59,880 nucleotides of DNA from Allorhizocola rhizosphaerae (GTDB lineage: Bacteria; Actinomycetota; Actinomycetes; Mycobacteriales; Micromonosporaceae): positions 1 to 59,880 of the forward strand of contig NZ_QJUG01000016.1 in NCBI RefSeq assembly GCF_003426775.1. Direction: 5' to 3'. Below are positions 34,007-42,742 of this stretch, piece after piece. The notes beneath the pieces were generated by a model. That model had not been told where the DNA came from. It saw only the letters and a list, made by a program, of their open reading frames with translations, and did not search any database. Every line of letters begins with the position of its first letter. Positions within the stretch are counted from its first letter, which is position 1. The translations under genes and the position numbers were made by a program.

Positions 34007-34825
34007 TCAGGAACCCTTCTGCCTGACCGACAATTCGGCCTCCAACGCCTGCACGGCAAGCCGCAGGTCTTCCAGCCGCTGCGCAATTCCCGCATCGTCC
34101 TCGGTGGCCGGGCGCGCCTTCTCGGCCTGCCGCGTCTCCTCCATCGAGTTGATGACCACTCCAACCAGGACATTGACCAGGAGGTACGAGGCAACGAGCA
34201 CATAGGACACGAAGTAGGCCAGCGTCCACGGGCTCACCGCGAGGCCCATCGCGATCGCGTCCGGCAGCGTTTCGAGCGACAGCAGGAGGAACAGCGTGAG
34301 CACGGCCCGCCCGACCGTGCCGTATTCGGCCGGATACACGTCGCCGAACAGCATCCAGCCCACCATGCCGTAGAGGTAGAGCGTGAGCGCCGACAGGGCA
34401 AGGAACCCGGCCACGCCCGGCAGGCTGCGCGCGATCCCGACCAGAATCGTGCGCAGCGCGGGGAAGAACCGGACCACGCGCAGCACCCGGGCCAGCCGGG
34501 CCATCCGCAGCAGGGTGGCGTTGGAAGCCAGGCCAGGCACGAACGCCACACCGATCACCACGAGGTCGAACACGTTCCAACCGCTGCGGAAGAAGTCCTG
34601 TGGGCGCCTGCCATGCGCGATCAGCCGGATCGCGAGCTCCGCCACGAACACGACCAGAAACACGGTCTCCAGTCCCGCGAGCACCCCGCCCGCCGCGCCC
34701 GAAAACCGTGGGTAGGTGGCCAGGCCGAGCACGACCGCGTTCAGCAGGACGACTATCACGATGAAGAGGTTGAACGCCGTGGACCGCGACAACGATGCAC
34801 AGAACTGGACAAGGCTCTTCGGCAC
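34007..34825 (-). CDS. BacNav/NaChBac-like voltage-gated ion channel
   Basis: 272 aa, one six-helix channel subunit. S1 is AFNLFIVIVVLLNAVVLGLA; S4 carries Arg every third residue (LLRMARLARVLRVVRFFPAL); S5, a pore helix and filter TLFLLLSLETLPDAI, S6 LAYFVSYVLVASYLLVNVLV; then a C-terminal coiled coil (AQRLEDLRLAVQALEAEL) which in this family drives tetramer formation. The filter LSLETLPD differs from the TLESW of characterised sodium channels but keeps the key Glu, so cation selectivity is likely and Na versus Ca preference is open. Located in the plasma membrane. Stands 34 bp after the stop of the next gene on the same strand. Confidence 0.88.
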   Translation of the reverse strand: MPKSLVQFCASLSRSTAFNLFIVIVVLLNAVVLGLATYPRFSGAAGGVLAGLETVFLVVFVAELAIRLIAHGRRPQDFFRSGWNVFDLVVIGVAFVPGLASNATLLRMARLARVLRVVRFFPALRTILVGIARSLPGVAGFLALSALTLYLYGMVGWMLFGDVYPAEYGTVGRAVLTLFLLLSLETLPDAIAMGLAVSPWTLAYFVSYVLVASYLLVNVLVGVVINSMEETRQAEKARPATEDDAGIAQRLEDLRLAVQALEAELSVRQKGS

Positions 34826-34859
34826 GGTGGCTCAGCCTACCGTGCCTTCTGACACAGGC

Positions 34860-36404
34860 TCACTGGGTGGCCAGCAGCCCCGCGAGGCTGAGCTGGTTGG
34901 CGGCGGCGTAAACGTCGGCGCCCGGCTTGTGGGCCAGCAACGCGGCCACCTCACCGAAAGTGGCGCGGTGGCTGGCGGACGCGGTCAGCAGGGCTTCGCA
35001 TCGGCCCTCGCTGCCCGGTCCGGTTTGGACGGCCATCGCGCGGACCGTCTCGGCGTGTGTCCAAACGGGAGGGACAGGAGCGTCGAGGTCGCCGGAGGTG
35101 TCGGTGGTGCCCCGGTGCCACCGGCCGTTGGCCCACCAGAAGCAGAAGCTCAGCAGACCGTTGCGGTTGCGGGTGTTGAGCACGGTGTCGTTCACCCACG
35201 CCGGAGCACCGGTGTAGAGGTCGGGCTGGGGGCGGCCACCGTTGTAGGCGGCCTCCAGCAGCGCGGAGTTCCACTTCCCGCCGGACAGGACGGCCCGTGC
35301 GCCCGGAAGCAGGAACAGCGTCGCACCGCTGCGGCGATCGTTTTCGTACCAGCCGTAGCTCGGGTAGATGCGTGGCCCCCATCCCGATCCGATGCCCGCC
35401 TCCACGGCCGAAAGGACCGCCCAGCGCGCCCAGATCTCGCCGAGCGGGGGAAGCCTGCCGTCCAGTGTCGCGGCGCGACGGGCGGTGATGTCCGCGATCG
35501 CGGCCACCCCGGCCCGGTGTGGGTCGCGGCCCTGCGCCGCGGGCCCCGCGACATATCCCGCGAGCCACACGGGCAGGCGCGGGCGAGGATAGGCGGCCAG
35601 GTCGTTGCGGTAATGCCCGGCCTCGACCAGCTGGTCGTCGGGGAACGGTTCGTCGCCGTAGTCGTACTCCACGGTCGTCTCGCCCCGGTTGGTGACCGCG
35701 AGCAGCAGCCGCCACCATGGCCCCGCCGGCATCCGCGCCGCGACCTCCCGCTGCTGCCGGACGAGCTCGGCGATCGCGAGCGGCACCGGCACGAGGCCTG
35801 ATCGGTCACCGGTCCAGAAGCGCAGCTGGGCGATCTCGGAGGAGACGGTGAAGGCGAACTCCGCCGACAACCTGTGCCAGCCGGGCGGCCCGAGCAGGGC
35901 CACCTGCTGCACGATCGGCTCGATCAGCCGCGAAGCCTCGGCATCGACGGCCGCATCGCCTGCCGCGCCGTCGCGTGTGTGGTCAACCGCGGTGAAGCTG
36001 CTGACTGCCGGCGGGCCTTCGGCGGCGAGGCGGCTGAACTCCCGCTCGAACTCGGCCATGAGCGCTGCCTCCTGGGATCCGCCGCCATGGGATCCACTGC
36101 CATGGGAACCGCCGCCGGTGGATCCCATGGCGGCCGGTTCGTTCGCCATGAACCGGTCGATGGCCACCTGTGGCGGGACCGACGACGACGACTCCTCGAT
36201 GCGCCCGGAGTCACTGACCAGAAACACCGACCGCCCGATCGGCATGTCCAGAAACGCCATCGGATCGCTCTCGTCGATCTCCACCGGCGCGTAGACGCTC
36301 CAGCCTCCCGCGAAGCGCTCCGCCTCCAAACCGTCGGTGGGATAGTCCAATCGGCGAGACCGGATCCATTCCGCCACCAGATCGATTGCCCGTGATTCAT
36401 CCAT
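34860..36404 (-). CDS. immunity-protein-like protein: Imm35/YrhB-like N-domain plus large C-domain
   Basis: 514 aa, cytosolic. Residues 1-90 resemble the Imm35/YrhB-type immunity fold (RAIDLVAEWIRSRRLDYPTD, GWSVYAPVEIDESDPMAFLD, GRSVFLVSDSGRIEE). A Gly/Ser/His linker (SHGSGSHGGGS) follows, then about 390 residues, whose start (VSSEIAQLRFWTGDRSGLVP and WRLLLAVTNRGETTVEYDYG, DEPFPDDQLVEAG) recalls DUF600/YezG-type antitoxin-like proteins. The start ATG 36404 is set by GGAAGG eight bases upstream; ATG 36410 would be too close to it. It overlaps the end of the PaaK-like gene. Polymorphic-toxin immunity is inferred from domain types only; no toxin gene is present. Confidence 0.65.
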   Translation of the reverse strand: MDESRAIDLVAEWIRSRRLDYPTDGLEAERFAGGWSVYAPVEIDESDPMAFLDMPIGRSVFLVSDSGRIEESSSSVPPQVAIDRFMANEPAAMGSTGGGSHGSGSHGGGSQEAALMAEFEREFSRLAAEGPPAVSSFTAVDHTRDGAAGDAAVDAEASRLIEPIVQQVALLGPPGWHRLSAEFAFTVSSEIAQLRFWTGDRSGLVPVPLAIAELVRQQREVAARMPAGPWWRLLLAVTNRGETTVEYDYGDEPFPDDQLVEAGHYRNDLAAYPRPRLPVWLAGYVAGPAAQGRDPHRAGVAAIADITARRAATLDGRLPPLGEIWARWAVLSAVEAGIGSGWGPRIYPSYGWYENDRRSGATLFLLPGARAVLSGGKWNSALLEAAYNGGRPQPDLYTGAPAWVNDTVLNTRNRNGLLSFCFWWANGRWHRGTTDTSGDLDAPVPPVWTHAETVRAMAVQTGPGSEGRCEALLTASASHRATFGEVAALLAHKPGADVYAAANQLSLAGLLATQ

Positions 36405-37815
36405 GTGCATGTCCTTCCGTCGGGTTGGGCCGAGAGTAGCGGTGTTTCACCCCGATCGGAAAATAGCCGGGATCGCCGGCAGGGCGCAGCCGCACGTGCG
36501 GCAGCTGCCGACCGGCGGGCACGTAGTGGGCGAACTCGCTGTTGAGCCGCAACAGCTCGCGCCGGATCGCGTCGGCCACCGATCCGGCTTTCGCATCATC
36601 GCCCACGACGCCGGGTGCCAGCTCGACGGTCACGCGCAGGAAGCGATCGCGGTCGGCGTCCTCCGGCGTCTCCAGCACAAACTTGCCCGTCGTCCACTCG
36701 CTCACGGGCGGCTGCTCCAGCGCGACCGTCACATTTTCCGGATAGATGTTGGCGCCGAACAGGGACACGGTAAACAGCGAACGCCCGAACACGAAGACAA
36801 ACGGCAACCGCGGGCCCTGGTCCCGTAATGGCATCCCTCGTTCCCGGCAGAATTTCAACATTTCCTGGTACCCGATGAGCCCACCCTCGTCGGCGATGTG
36901 ATAGCGAATCAGCGGGATTCCATTGTCGCCCGAGAATGCGAGCGTCCCGTCGATCTGCTCGAAGAAGCGGCTGCCCGGGTCATACTGCACCAATGTCGGC
37001 AGGCGTTCGCCGCCGAACAGTTCCCGCGCCAGCTCGGGCCGCTGTGCCACGAACCGCCGGATCGACACCGACAGCGGTGTCTCCACGCCCAGCACGCCCG
37101 CGTCGGCCGTGCCATAGAGCGAGGCGGTGTCGGTGACCGGATCGGCGATCCCGGCCCGCTGCGCCACCAGATCGCGAAACTGCTCGCTGAAAACCTCGCC
37201 CGCGAACACCATCTTGACGGTGTACCGCCGCAGGTCCGGGCAGGCGTCGACGACCTCCTTCATGAACGGGGGATAGCCCAGCAACACGATCTGGTCGAAA
37301 TGCGGGGCCAGTTCCGGGAGCACGCGCAGGATCTCGCCCTTGTTGTTGCCCGGCGCGACTGTCGTGATTGGATAACCCTTGGCGGCGAGGTGGCGCGTGC
37401 AGGCGAGCGTGAACAGCCCGCCGACCCACGTGCCGAGCGGGAAGCACACCACCGCCAGCGTGCTGCGCTCGTTCGCGCCGAACCCGTCCCCCAACACCTG
37501 CTCGAACCGGCGCGCCACATGCAGTTCGTCAGCCACCGAGCGCGGCCAGATGGTCGGCGCCCCACTCGACCCCGACGACACCGCGATCATGTCGCACGCC
37601 TCCAGCCGCCCGCCCCGGCACCGCTGCGGCAGCGGATATCTCCGGTGGTAGGACTCCTTGTCCATCAACGGGAGCCGGCGAAAATCCTCGGCCGTGGTCA
37701 CCGTGGCCGGATCGATGCCGTGCTCCCGCAGAAACGCCCGATACGCCGGCACGCCCGCCACGGTCCGCGCAAACAACTCCGCCGGCCACTCACCAACCCC
37801 ATGCGCGCCTTCCAT
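36397..37815 (-). CDS. phenylacetate-CoA-ligase-like adenylate-forming enzyme
   Basis: 472 aa, ANL superfamily, PaaK branch. Motifs: IAVSSGSSGAPTIWPRS (phosphate-binding loop), LASKG-type core in LLGYPPFMKEVVDACPDLRR, SLYGTADAGVLGVE (aromatic/acid-binding), FVFGRSLFTVSLFGANIYPE and the C-terminal HYVPAGRQLPHVRLRPAGDP. It would activate a carboxylic acid as an adenylate; CoA thioester or another acceptor is possible. The gene is first of an operon with the immunity-like protein, whose start lies inside its last codons. This coupling is unusual. ATG 37815; no clear ribosome binding site. Confidence 0.82.
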   Translation of the reverse strand: MEGAHGVGEWPAELFARTVAGVPAYRAFLREHGIDPATVTTAEDFRRLPLMDKESYHRRYPLPQRCRGGRLEACDMIAVSSGSSGAPTIWPRSVADELHVARRFEQVLGDGFGANERSTLAVVCFPLGTWVGGLFTLACTRHLAAKGYPITTVAPGNNKGEILRVLPELAPHFDQIVLLGYPPFMKEVVDACPDLRRYTVKMVFAGEVFSEQFRDLVAQRAGIADPVTDTASLYGTADAGVLGVETPLSVSIRRFVAQRPELARELFGGERLPTLVQYDPGSRFFEQIDGTLAFSGDNGIPLIRYHIADEGGLIGYQEMLKFCRERGMPLRDQGPRLPFVFVFGRSLFTVSLFGANIYPENVTVALEQPPVSEWTTGKFVLETPEDADRDRFLRVTVELAPGVVGDDAKAGSVADAIRRELLRLNSEFAHYVPAGRQLPHVRLRPAGDPGYFPIGVKHRYSRPNPTEGHAHG

Positions 37816-37838
37816 GAGGCCATGCTCTCAAACAAGGA

Positions 37839-37870
37839 TCGGGGCCGCCCGCGCAGGCGAGCGGCCCCGA
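37839..37870 (-). terminator. terminator hairpin of the 990-aa subtilase gene
   Basis: Perfect 10-bp stem TCGGGGCCGC / GCGGCCCCGA with a 12-nt loop, 18 bp past the stop of the subtilase and before the PaaK-like start. Confidence 0.7.
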
Positions 37871-37887
37871 ACCGGATCTTCCGGGTA

Positions 37888-40860
37888 TCAGTGGATGAGG
37901 ATGAACGAGCGCCCGAGGGCGGTGGTCCCGTCGCTGTAGGACAGGATGCCCAGGTGGCGCACGTCGGTAAGGCCCGACCACGCGATCGTGAGGGTGGGGC
38001 GGCCGCCGATGGTGGCGGGCACGCCGGCCGGGCTCACGGTGGCGTTGCCGGAGTCGGCCGCGGGCACGACATAGGCGTGGTGCTTGGCATCCGGGATGGC
38101 CGGCAGTGCCGTGTCGTAGGCGAACATGACGACGTACACATCGTAGGTGCCGGGCGCGGTGAGGTTGATTTCCTCGGCGCTGGTGCCGCCCGCGCTCGTG
38201 CCGACGAGTTGATTGGTGCCGGACCGATACGCGTACATGTCGATGTCGGTGCCGGCCGGCACGTCCGCGTCATACAACGCGAACCGCGCGTGCGCCGCAC
38301 CGGCGGGCACGGTGACGGTGACCTTCTTGGCCGCCGGGCCCTCGGCGGGCGCGGCCGTCGGGAACCCCTGGGACGTGCCGGTGAAGCCGAGCTCGGCCAC
38401 CTGCGCCGGGGCCAGCCCGGCCAGGGTGGCGGTCACGGTACCAGAAAATCCGGTTTGGACAGTCACGGCCGCGGAACCCGCCGCGCTATCCGCCTGTACC
38501 GTGCCCGGAGCCGAGAAGGCGACGGGCTTGACCGCGATCGGGCTCGTCACCTGGCGGTTGCCGAGGATGAGCTCGTCCCACGTGAGCGACCCGAACGCGA
38601 ACGTGCCCAGCGGGGCCGTCGTGCGCTTGAGCTCGACCTGGAACGTGGCCGACTTGCCGGGAGCCAGGATCAGCCAGCTGGGCGTCACCTTCACGGTGAA
38701 CCCGTCCGGCGCGGTCACCTTGGCCCGGTAGATGCCCGGCAGCTTGGCCACATTCGTCACGGTGCGGGTGATGGTCTGCGTCCCGACCAGGTCGCCCACC
38801 GAGATGGACGGGTAGTTCAGGTCGCTGGGGTCGAGCGCGGGCAGCGACTCGCACGTGCCCGGCGCCGTCACGGCCTGGAACTGGCCGAGCGCGCAGCCGT
38901 ACTGCAGCCACTGCTGCGGTCCCGAGTCGTACACCAGGCCGGGGTCGAAGGCCTTGCTCGGCACGACATGTCCGGCGCCGACGTTGTGCGGGGTGGTGTC
39001 GCCGCCCGAGAACTGGATCGGCCCGCCCGTGTTGTCCTTTGTGGACGCCGTCGTCATCAGCGCCGACTTGATCCAGATCGGGGACCACGTGGGGTTCTTG
39101 CTCTTGAGCAGCGCGGCAAGTCCGGCCACGTGCGGGGCCGACATGGACGTGCCCGACTTGAAGTCGAAGCTGCGCCCGAACGTGCCCGGCGGGGACGACG
39201 CGGCGATCACGTCGACGCCGGGCGCGGTGATGTCCGGCTTGAGCAGGTCGCCGCCGCCGGCCTGGGCCGGGCCCATGTTGGAGAAGCCCGCCATCTCCGG
39301 CGCGCGCACCTTGGCCGGATCGACCGCACTGATCGCGGCCGTGGCCCCCGCCGTTGCCGCGTATGCCTTGATGGCGTTGCCCGGGTCCGGTCCGAAATGG
39401 ACGGTCGGCACGAAGTGCCAGTCGCCGTTGATGGATTCGGCCACGGTGTTGTTGGTCAGCACCATGCCCACGCCGCCCGCGTCGCGCACGGTCATGCTCT
39501 TGTCCACCCGCGCGTTGCTGCCGCGGGTGCAGATGACCACCTTGCCCGTCGCCGCGGCCGGGTCGACCGAGCCGGGCAGGCACAGCCGCGCGTCCGCCGC
39601 GGTCCGTCCCGCTGCCGGGATGCTCTCCGAGTTCACGAGACCGGCCGACGCCACCGCCGGCGGGTTCACGCCCACGCCGACGTACGACGCGCCGTTGCCC
39701 AGCGTCACCGTCTTGCGGTTGCCCCGGTCGTGCGTGGACGCCGCGACCGTGGTGAGCCAGGGCGCGTTGTGGTTGACCCGCGACACCAGACCGTCGTTGC
39801 CCGCCGAGGCCGACACGAACACGCCCGCCGCCACCGCGTTGAAGAACGAGATGTCGATCGAGCGGTTGATCAGGCTGGGTGAGCCCGAGATCGAGTAGTT
39901 GATGACATCGACGCCGTCGGCCACCGCCTTGTCGATGGCCGCCACCAGGTCGATGCCGCTGCCCGACGCCGAGCCGGTCGACGACACGTGCCACAGCGCC
40001 TTGTACGCGGCGACGCGCGCGGCCGGGGCGACACCCGACGCCTCGCCCAGGTCGTGTCCGTCGATGTTCACGTCGACGCCGAAGTTGCCGGCCGCCGTGC
40101 TGGCCGTGTGCGAGCCATGCCCGTTGCGGTCGCGCGCCGAGAAGAACTCGCTCTCATCGATGCTGCCCGCGCCGCCGGCCCGGAAGTACTGCGCGCCGAT
40201 CAGCTTGTTGTTGCACGTGACCGGCTGCTCGGGCCCGGTGTCGCAACTGCCCTTCCACTTCGCGTCGATGATCGCCTGGTCGGGCCGTGGCTCGCTGAGC
40301 GGGGCGAACGACGGGTTCTCCGGCCAGATGCCGCTGTCAATCACCCCGACGATCACGCCGAGGCCCGCCTTCCGGTCGCCGTGGAACTGCCGCTCCCACA
40401 CGCCCTTGCGGCCGCTGAGGCCGAGGAAGTCGCGGGTGGTCGTGGTGTCGGCGTGGACGATCTCGTCGGCCCACACGGCGATGACATCCTTGCTGCGCTT
40501 GAGGCGCTGCGCCTCGGCCTCGGTCAGGCGGGCGGCGAAGCCGTTGAACGTCACGCCGAAGTCGTACACCTTGGCCGACGAGTTCACCCGGGCCTGCTTC
40601 AACGCCGCGTCGTGATCGGCGCGCAGCTTCTGCCGCCACTGCCGGGCCGCCTGGCTGTCGCCGTCGACCCGGTCGCCGTCACTGGGCTTGGTCCGGGCAA
40701 AACCCGCCACCGAACCCTCGTATGTGGACACCGGCTGGCCCACGGTCTGCACCAGGTAGAGGGATGTCTCGCCCTGGCTCGGCGCTGCCTGCGCCCCGGA
40801 CATCACCGAGGTCGCCAGGATTGCGGTCATCACGACCGCGAGAGTTTTGGGGTATCTCAC
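37888..40860 (-). CDS. secreted plant-type subtilase with PA domain (990 aa)
   Basis: Signal peptide MRYPKTLAVVMTAILATSVM (cleavage near AQAAP), an I9-type propeptide (YDFGVTFNGFAARLTEAEAQ), S8 catalytic domain with Asp in VIDSGIWPE (near 176), His in GHGSHTAS (near 250), Asn in SASAGND, a PA insert (about 400-480; GKVVICTRGSNARVD) and Ser in SGTSMSAPH (near 572), then an Fn3-like domain (VTRTVTNVAKLPGIYRAKVT) as in cucumisin-type proteases, and a beta-rich C-terminal part. Extracellular proteolysis. GTG 40860 is preceded by TACGCT at seven bases on the minus strand, a likely leaderless start. The epimerase gene ends 43 bp upstream. Confidence 0.93.
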   Translation of the reverse strand: MRYPKTLAVVMTAILATSVMSGAQAAPSQGETSLYLVQTVGQPVSTYEGSVAGFARTKPSDGDRVDGDSQAARQWRQKLRADHDAALKQARVNSSAKVYDFGVTFNGFAARLTEAEAQRLKRSKDVIAVWADEIVHADTTTTRDFLGLSGRKGVWERQFHGDRKAGLGVIVGVIDSGIWPENPSFAPLSEPRPDQAIIDAKWKGSCDTGPEQPVTCNNKLIGAQYFRAGGAGSIDESEFFSARDRNGHGSHTASTAAGNFGVDVNIDGHDLGEASGVAPAARVAAYKALWHVSSTGSASGSGIDLVAAIDKAVADGVDVINYSISGSPSLINRSIDISFFNAVAAGVFVSASAGNDGLVSRVNHNAPWLTTVAASTHDRGNRKTVTLGNGASYVGVGVNPPAVASAGLVNSESIPAAGRTAADARLCLPGSVDPAAATGKVVICTRGSNARVDKSMTVRDAGGVGMVLTNNTVAESINGDWHFVPTVHFGPDPGNAIKAYAATAGATAAISAVDPAKVRAPEMAGFSNMGPAQAGGGDLLKPDITAPGVDVIAASSPPGTFGRSFDFKSGTSMSAPHVAGLAALLKSKNPTWSPIWIKSALMTTASTKDNTGGPIQFSGGDTTPHNVGAGHVVPSKAFDPGLVYDSGPQQWLQYGCALGQFQAVTAPGTCESLPALDPSDLNYPSISVGDLVGTQTITRTVTNVAKLPGIYRAKVTAPDGFTVKVTPSWLILAPGKSATFQVELKRTTAPLGTFAFGSLTWDELILGNRQVTSPIAVKPVAFSAPGTVQADSAAGSAAVTVQTGFSGTVTATLAGLAPAQVAELGFTGTSQGFPTAAPAEGPAAKKVTVTVPAGAAHARFALYDADVPAGTDIDMYAYRSGTNQLVGTSAGGTSAEEINLTAPGTYDVYVVMFAYDTALPAIPDAKHHAYVVPAADSGNATVSPAGVPATIGGRPTLTIAWSGLTDVRHLGILSYSDGTTALGRSFILIH

Positions 40861-40867
40861 GCCAGGC

Positions 40868-40873
40868 AGCGTA
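40868..40873 (-). promoter_or_regulatory. -10 box of likely leaderless subtilase promoter
   Basis: TACGCT on the minus strand, seven bases before GTG 40860. Confidence 0.45.
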
Positions 40874-40903
40874 TGGCCGTGCTGTCCAGGTGTGATCCCC
40901 CGT

Positions 40904-41794
40904 TCACTCAGTCTTGAGTAGAGGTTCGCCCCGCTCCCGGTCCCAGGCCGCGGTCGTTGCGGCGGTCTGCTCGTATGGCGTCACCGGCATCCCGACCGCG
41001 CGCGCCTTGGCCGAGCTGAACTGGAACATGATGTCGTAGGCGGGATCCGAAAGCACGAGTGGCTGCGGCTTCTCACCCGGCTCGGCCACCTCGATCTCGT
41101 CGGCGCCGCATGCCCGGATGAGCTCGGCCAGCGTCACCGGCTCGCCCGTGCCGTTGAACTCGCCGCCGCGATCCTGCTCCAGCAGGAGCGTCACCAGCCG
41201 AGCGAGGTCGGTCGAATCGATGACCTGCGTCGGCTGGGTGGGCCGGCCACGCAGCACCACCCGGCCACCGCGTGCGGCGTGACGGACCCAATAGGTGAAC
41301 CGGTCGGTCGGATCGTGCGGTCCCGCGACGATGCCCGGCCGCACGATGGTCGCCCGGTCGCCGTAGCGCGCCGTCACGTCGTCCTCGCACGCCACCTTGA
41401 GCGGCCCGTAGGTCGCGCCGGTGACCTCCTCGGTGCCGCGCTCCGGCGCGAGGCGCGGGCAGTCCTCGGCCGGGAAACCCTGTGCCCCGGTGTGGTCGTA
41501 GACCGATCCTGTCGATATGAAGAGGTACCGGGCGAGCCCGTCGCCGACCGCGTCGGCCGCCTGCCGGACATGCCTGGGAATGTAGGCGCTCACGTCGACG
41601 ACCGCATCCCAGCGTCCATTTTGGAGCGAGGCGTAGTCGCCGCTGGCGCGGTCGCCGACGCGCTGGTCAAGGTGCGGGAACACGTCCTTGTTGCGGCCCC
41701 GGTTGAACAGGGTCACCTCGTGCCCGCGCCCGACCGCGTCGTCAACGATGGCCCGCCCGACAAACGAGGTTCCACCCAGTACCAAAATCCTCAT
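40904..41794 (-). CDS. NAD-dependent epimerase/dehydratase-family protein
   Basis: 296 aa, extended SDR. N-terminal nucleotide-binding MRILVLGGTSFVGRAIVDDA, then VDVSAYIPRHVRQAADAV, YLFISTGSVYD, EVTGATYGPLKVACE (the active-site region has Tyr and Lys in YGPLK) and IVRPGIVAGPHDPTDRF. Likely an NAD(P)-dependent reductase or epimerase on a sugar or small ketone; substrate unknown. The ATG overlaps the rhodanese stop in an ATGA, so it is the second gene of that operon. Confidence 0.87.
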   Translation of the reverse strand: MRILVLGGTSFVGRAIVDDAVGRGHEVTLFNRGRNKDVFPHLDQRVGDRASGDYASLQNGRWDAVVDVSAYIPRHVRQAADAVGDGLARYLFISTGSVYDHTGAQGFPAEDCPRLAPERGTEEVTGATYGPLKVACEDDVTARYGDRATIVRPGIVAGPHDPTDRFTYWVRHAARGGRVVLRGRPTQPTQVIDSTDLARLVTLLLEQDRGGEFNGTGEPVTLAELIRACGADEIEVAEPGEKPQPLVLSDPAYDIMFQFSSAKARAVGMPVTPYEQTAATTAAWDRERGEPLLKTE

Positions 41795-42174
41795 AAGACG
41801 AAATCTAGCCCGGCCTCCCGCCATGCGGCGAAACCGCCGACCAGGTCGGTGGCCCGGTGCAGCCCCAGGTCCTGCAGCGCGGCCGCGGCGAGCGACGAGC
41901 TGTAGCCCTCCTGGCAGAACACGATGATCGGCAGGTCGTAGCGGTCGGCGATGGGCAGGCGCGCCTCGGACTGCGGGTCGAACCGCCACTCCAGATGCAC
42001 CCGCTCGATGATCAGAGCGCCCGGGATCTGCCCGAACCGCTCGCGTTGCCACTGCGGCCGGGTGTCCACCAGCACCGCCCCGTCGTGCCGCACAGCTTCG
42101 TATGCCTCTTGCGGCCCAAGCCTTTTCAGCCGCGAGCGCGCCTCTTCCAGGACCTGCGCAATGCTCCGAGTCAC
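41791..42174 (-). CDS. rhodanese-like sulfurtransferase
   Basis: 127 aa, single rhodanese domain. DGAVLVDTRPQWQRERFGQI, then GALIIERVHLEWRFD and the active-site loop FCQEGYSSSLAA with the persulfide-carrying Cys. Transfers sulfane sulfur. It lies 42 bp downstream of a cysteine dioxygenase remnant, and cysteine dioxygenase followed by rhodanese is a known actinobacterial gene pair, so its original role was probably in cysteine/thiol sulfur oxidation. Confidence 0.9.
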   Translation of the reverse strand: MTRSIAQVLEEARSRLKRLGPQEAYEAVRHDGAVLVDTRPQWQRERFGQIPGALIIERVHLEWRFDPQSEARLPIADRYDLPIIVFCQEGYSSSLAAAALQDLGLHRATDLVGGFAAWREAGLDFVL

Positions 42175-42216
42175 CAGTCCACCCCCGCGGTCTCGACGGT
42201 TGCCACAACCAGTCTT

Positions 42217-42467
42217 TCATTTTCCATCCGGTACCGCCGCATCGTCTTTCAGCGCGGGCCCGTAGACGTGCACGGACACGGCCGGTAGCTTGCCGTCATT
42301 GACGATCCGGTGCACGTGGTCGGGGCCCGAACGCCCTTTCCTTGCAGCATTGCGCGCGCAGGCCGCCCGGCGTGACCACCTCCTCGGTCAGCTCGCCCGA
42401 CACGACCACGAACGCCGAGGTCTCGAACATCGCGCCCCGAAGGCCGGAGCCGTGGTGGCCACGATCG
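42217..42467 (-). pseudogene. cysteine dioxygenase type I remnant (truncated, frameshifted)
   Basis: Minus-strand reading gives ETSAFVVVSGELTEEVVTPG and GLRAQCCKERAFGP in one frame, then DHVHRIVNDGKLPAVSVHVY and GPALKDDAAVPDGK with TGA (42219-42217) in the next. This is the cupin C-terminal half of cysteine dioxygenase, including the third metal His in DHVH. The frame changes at a GGGCCCC run near 42324-42330: one extra C breaks it. About 100 N-terminal residues with the first two metal His are missing, so it is not only a sequencing slip. Confidence 0.7.
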
Positions 42468-42476
42468 CCGGTCACG

Positions 42477-42506
42477 CACGTACGTGTTAGTATGGGCGTA
42501 CGTACG
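42477..42506 (+). promoter_or_regulatory. toxin-antitoxin promoter with paired palindromic operators
   Basis: CACGTACGTG (42477-42486) and CGTACGTACG (42497-42506) are perfect palindromes that flank a -10-like TAGTAT (42488-42493). AGGAGG follows at 42508. This is the expected layout for autorepression by an antitoxin-toxin complex. Confidence 0.65.
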
Positions 42507-42517
42507 TAGGAGGGGCC

Positions 42518-42742
42518 ATGACCATCACGGCGTCGGAGCTGCGCCAGAACGTGTATCGCTTGCTTGATCAAGTGCTGGCCACGGGGCTGCCGCTTGAGAT
42601 CGAGCGGGGCGGGCGGCGCCTGCGGATCGTGCCCGTGGATGTGCCGTCGAAGCTCGATCGCCTGTCGGCTCACCCCGACGCGATAGTTGGCGATCCGGAG
42701 GAACTTGTTCACCTGGACTGGTCCAGTGAGTGGCGTCCGTGA
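42518..42742 (+). CDS. Phd/YefM-like antitoxin
   Basis: 74 aa. N-terminal DNA-binding part MTITASELRQNVYRLLDQVL with GLPLEIERGGRRLRIVPVD, then an extended C-terminal toxin-binding tail (ELVHLDWSSEWRP). Strong ribosome binding site AGGAGG before ATG 42518. It neutralises the PIN toxin encoded next, with which it overlaps by four bases (GTGA), and probably represses its own promoter through the CGTACG-type palindromes. Confidence 0.85.
   Translation: MTITASELRQNVYRLLDQVLATGLPLEIERGGRRLRIVPVDVPSKLDRLSAHPDAIVGDPEELVHLDWSSEWRP

Noticed and set aside
36898-39882. 994-codon plus-strand open frame
   Set aside because: Antisense shadow of the 990-aa subtilase and the PaaK-like gene; composition is Arg/Gly/His-rich without domains.
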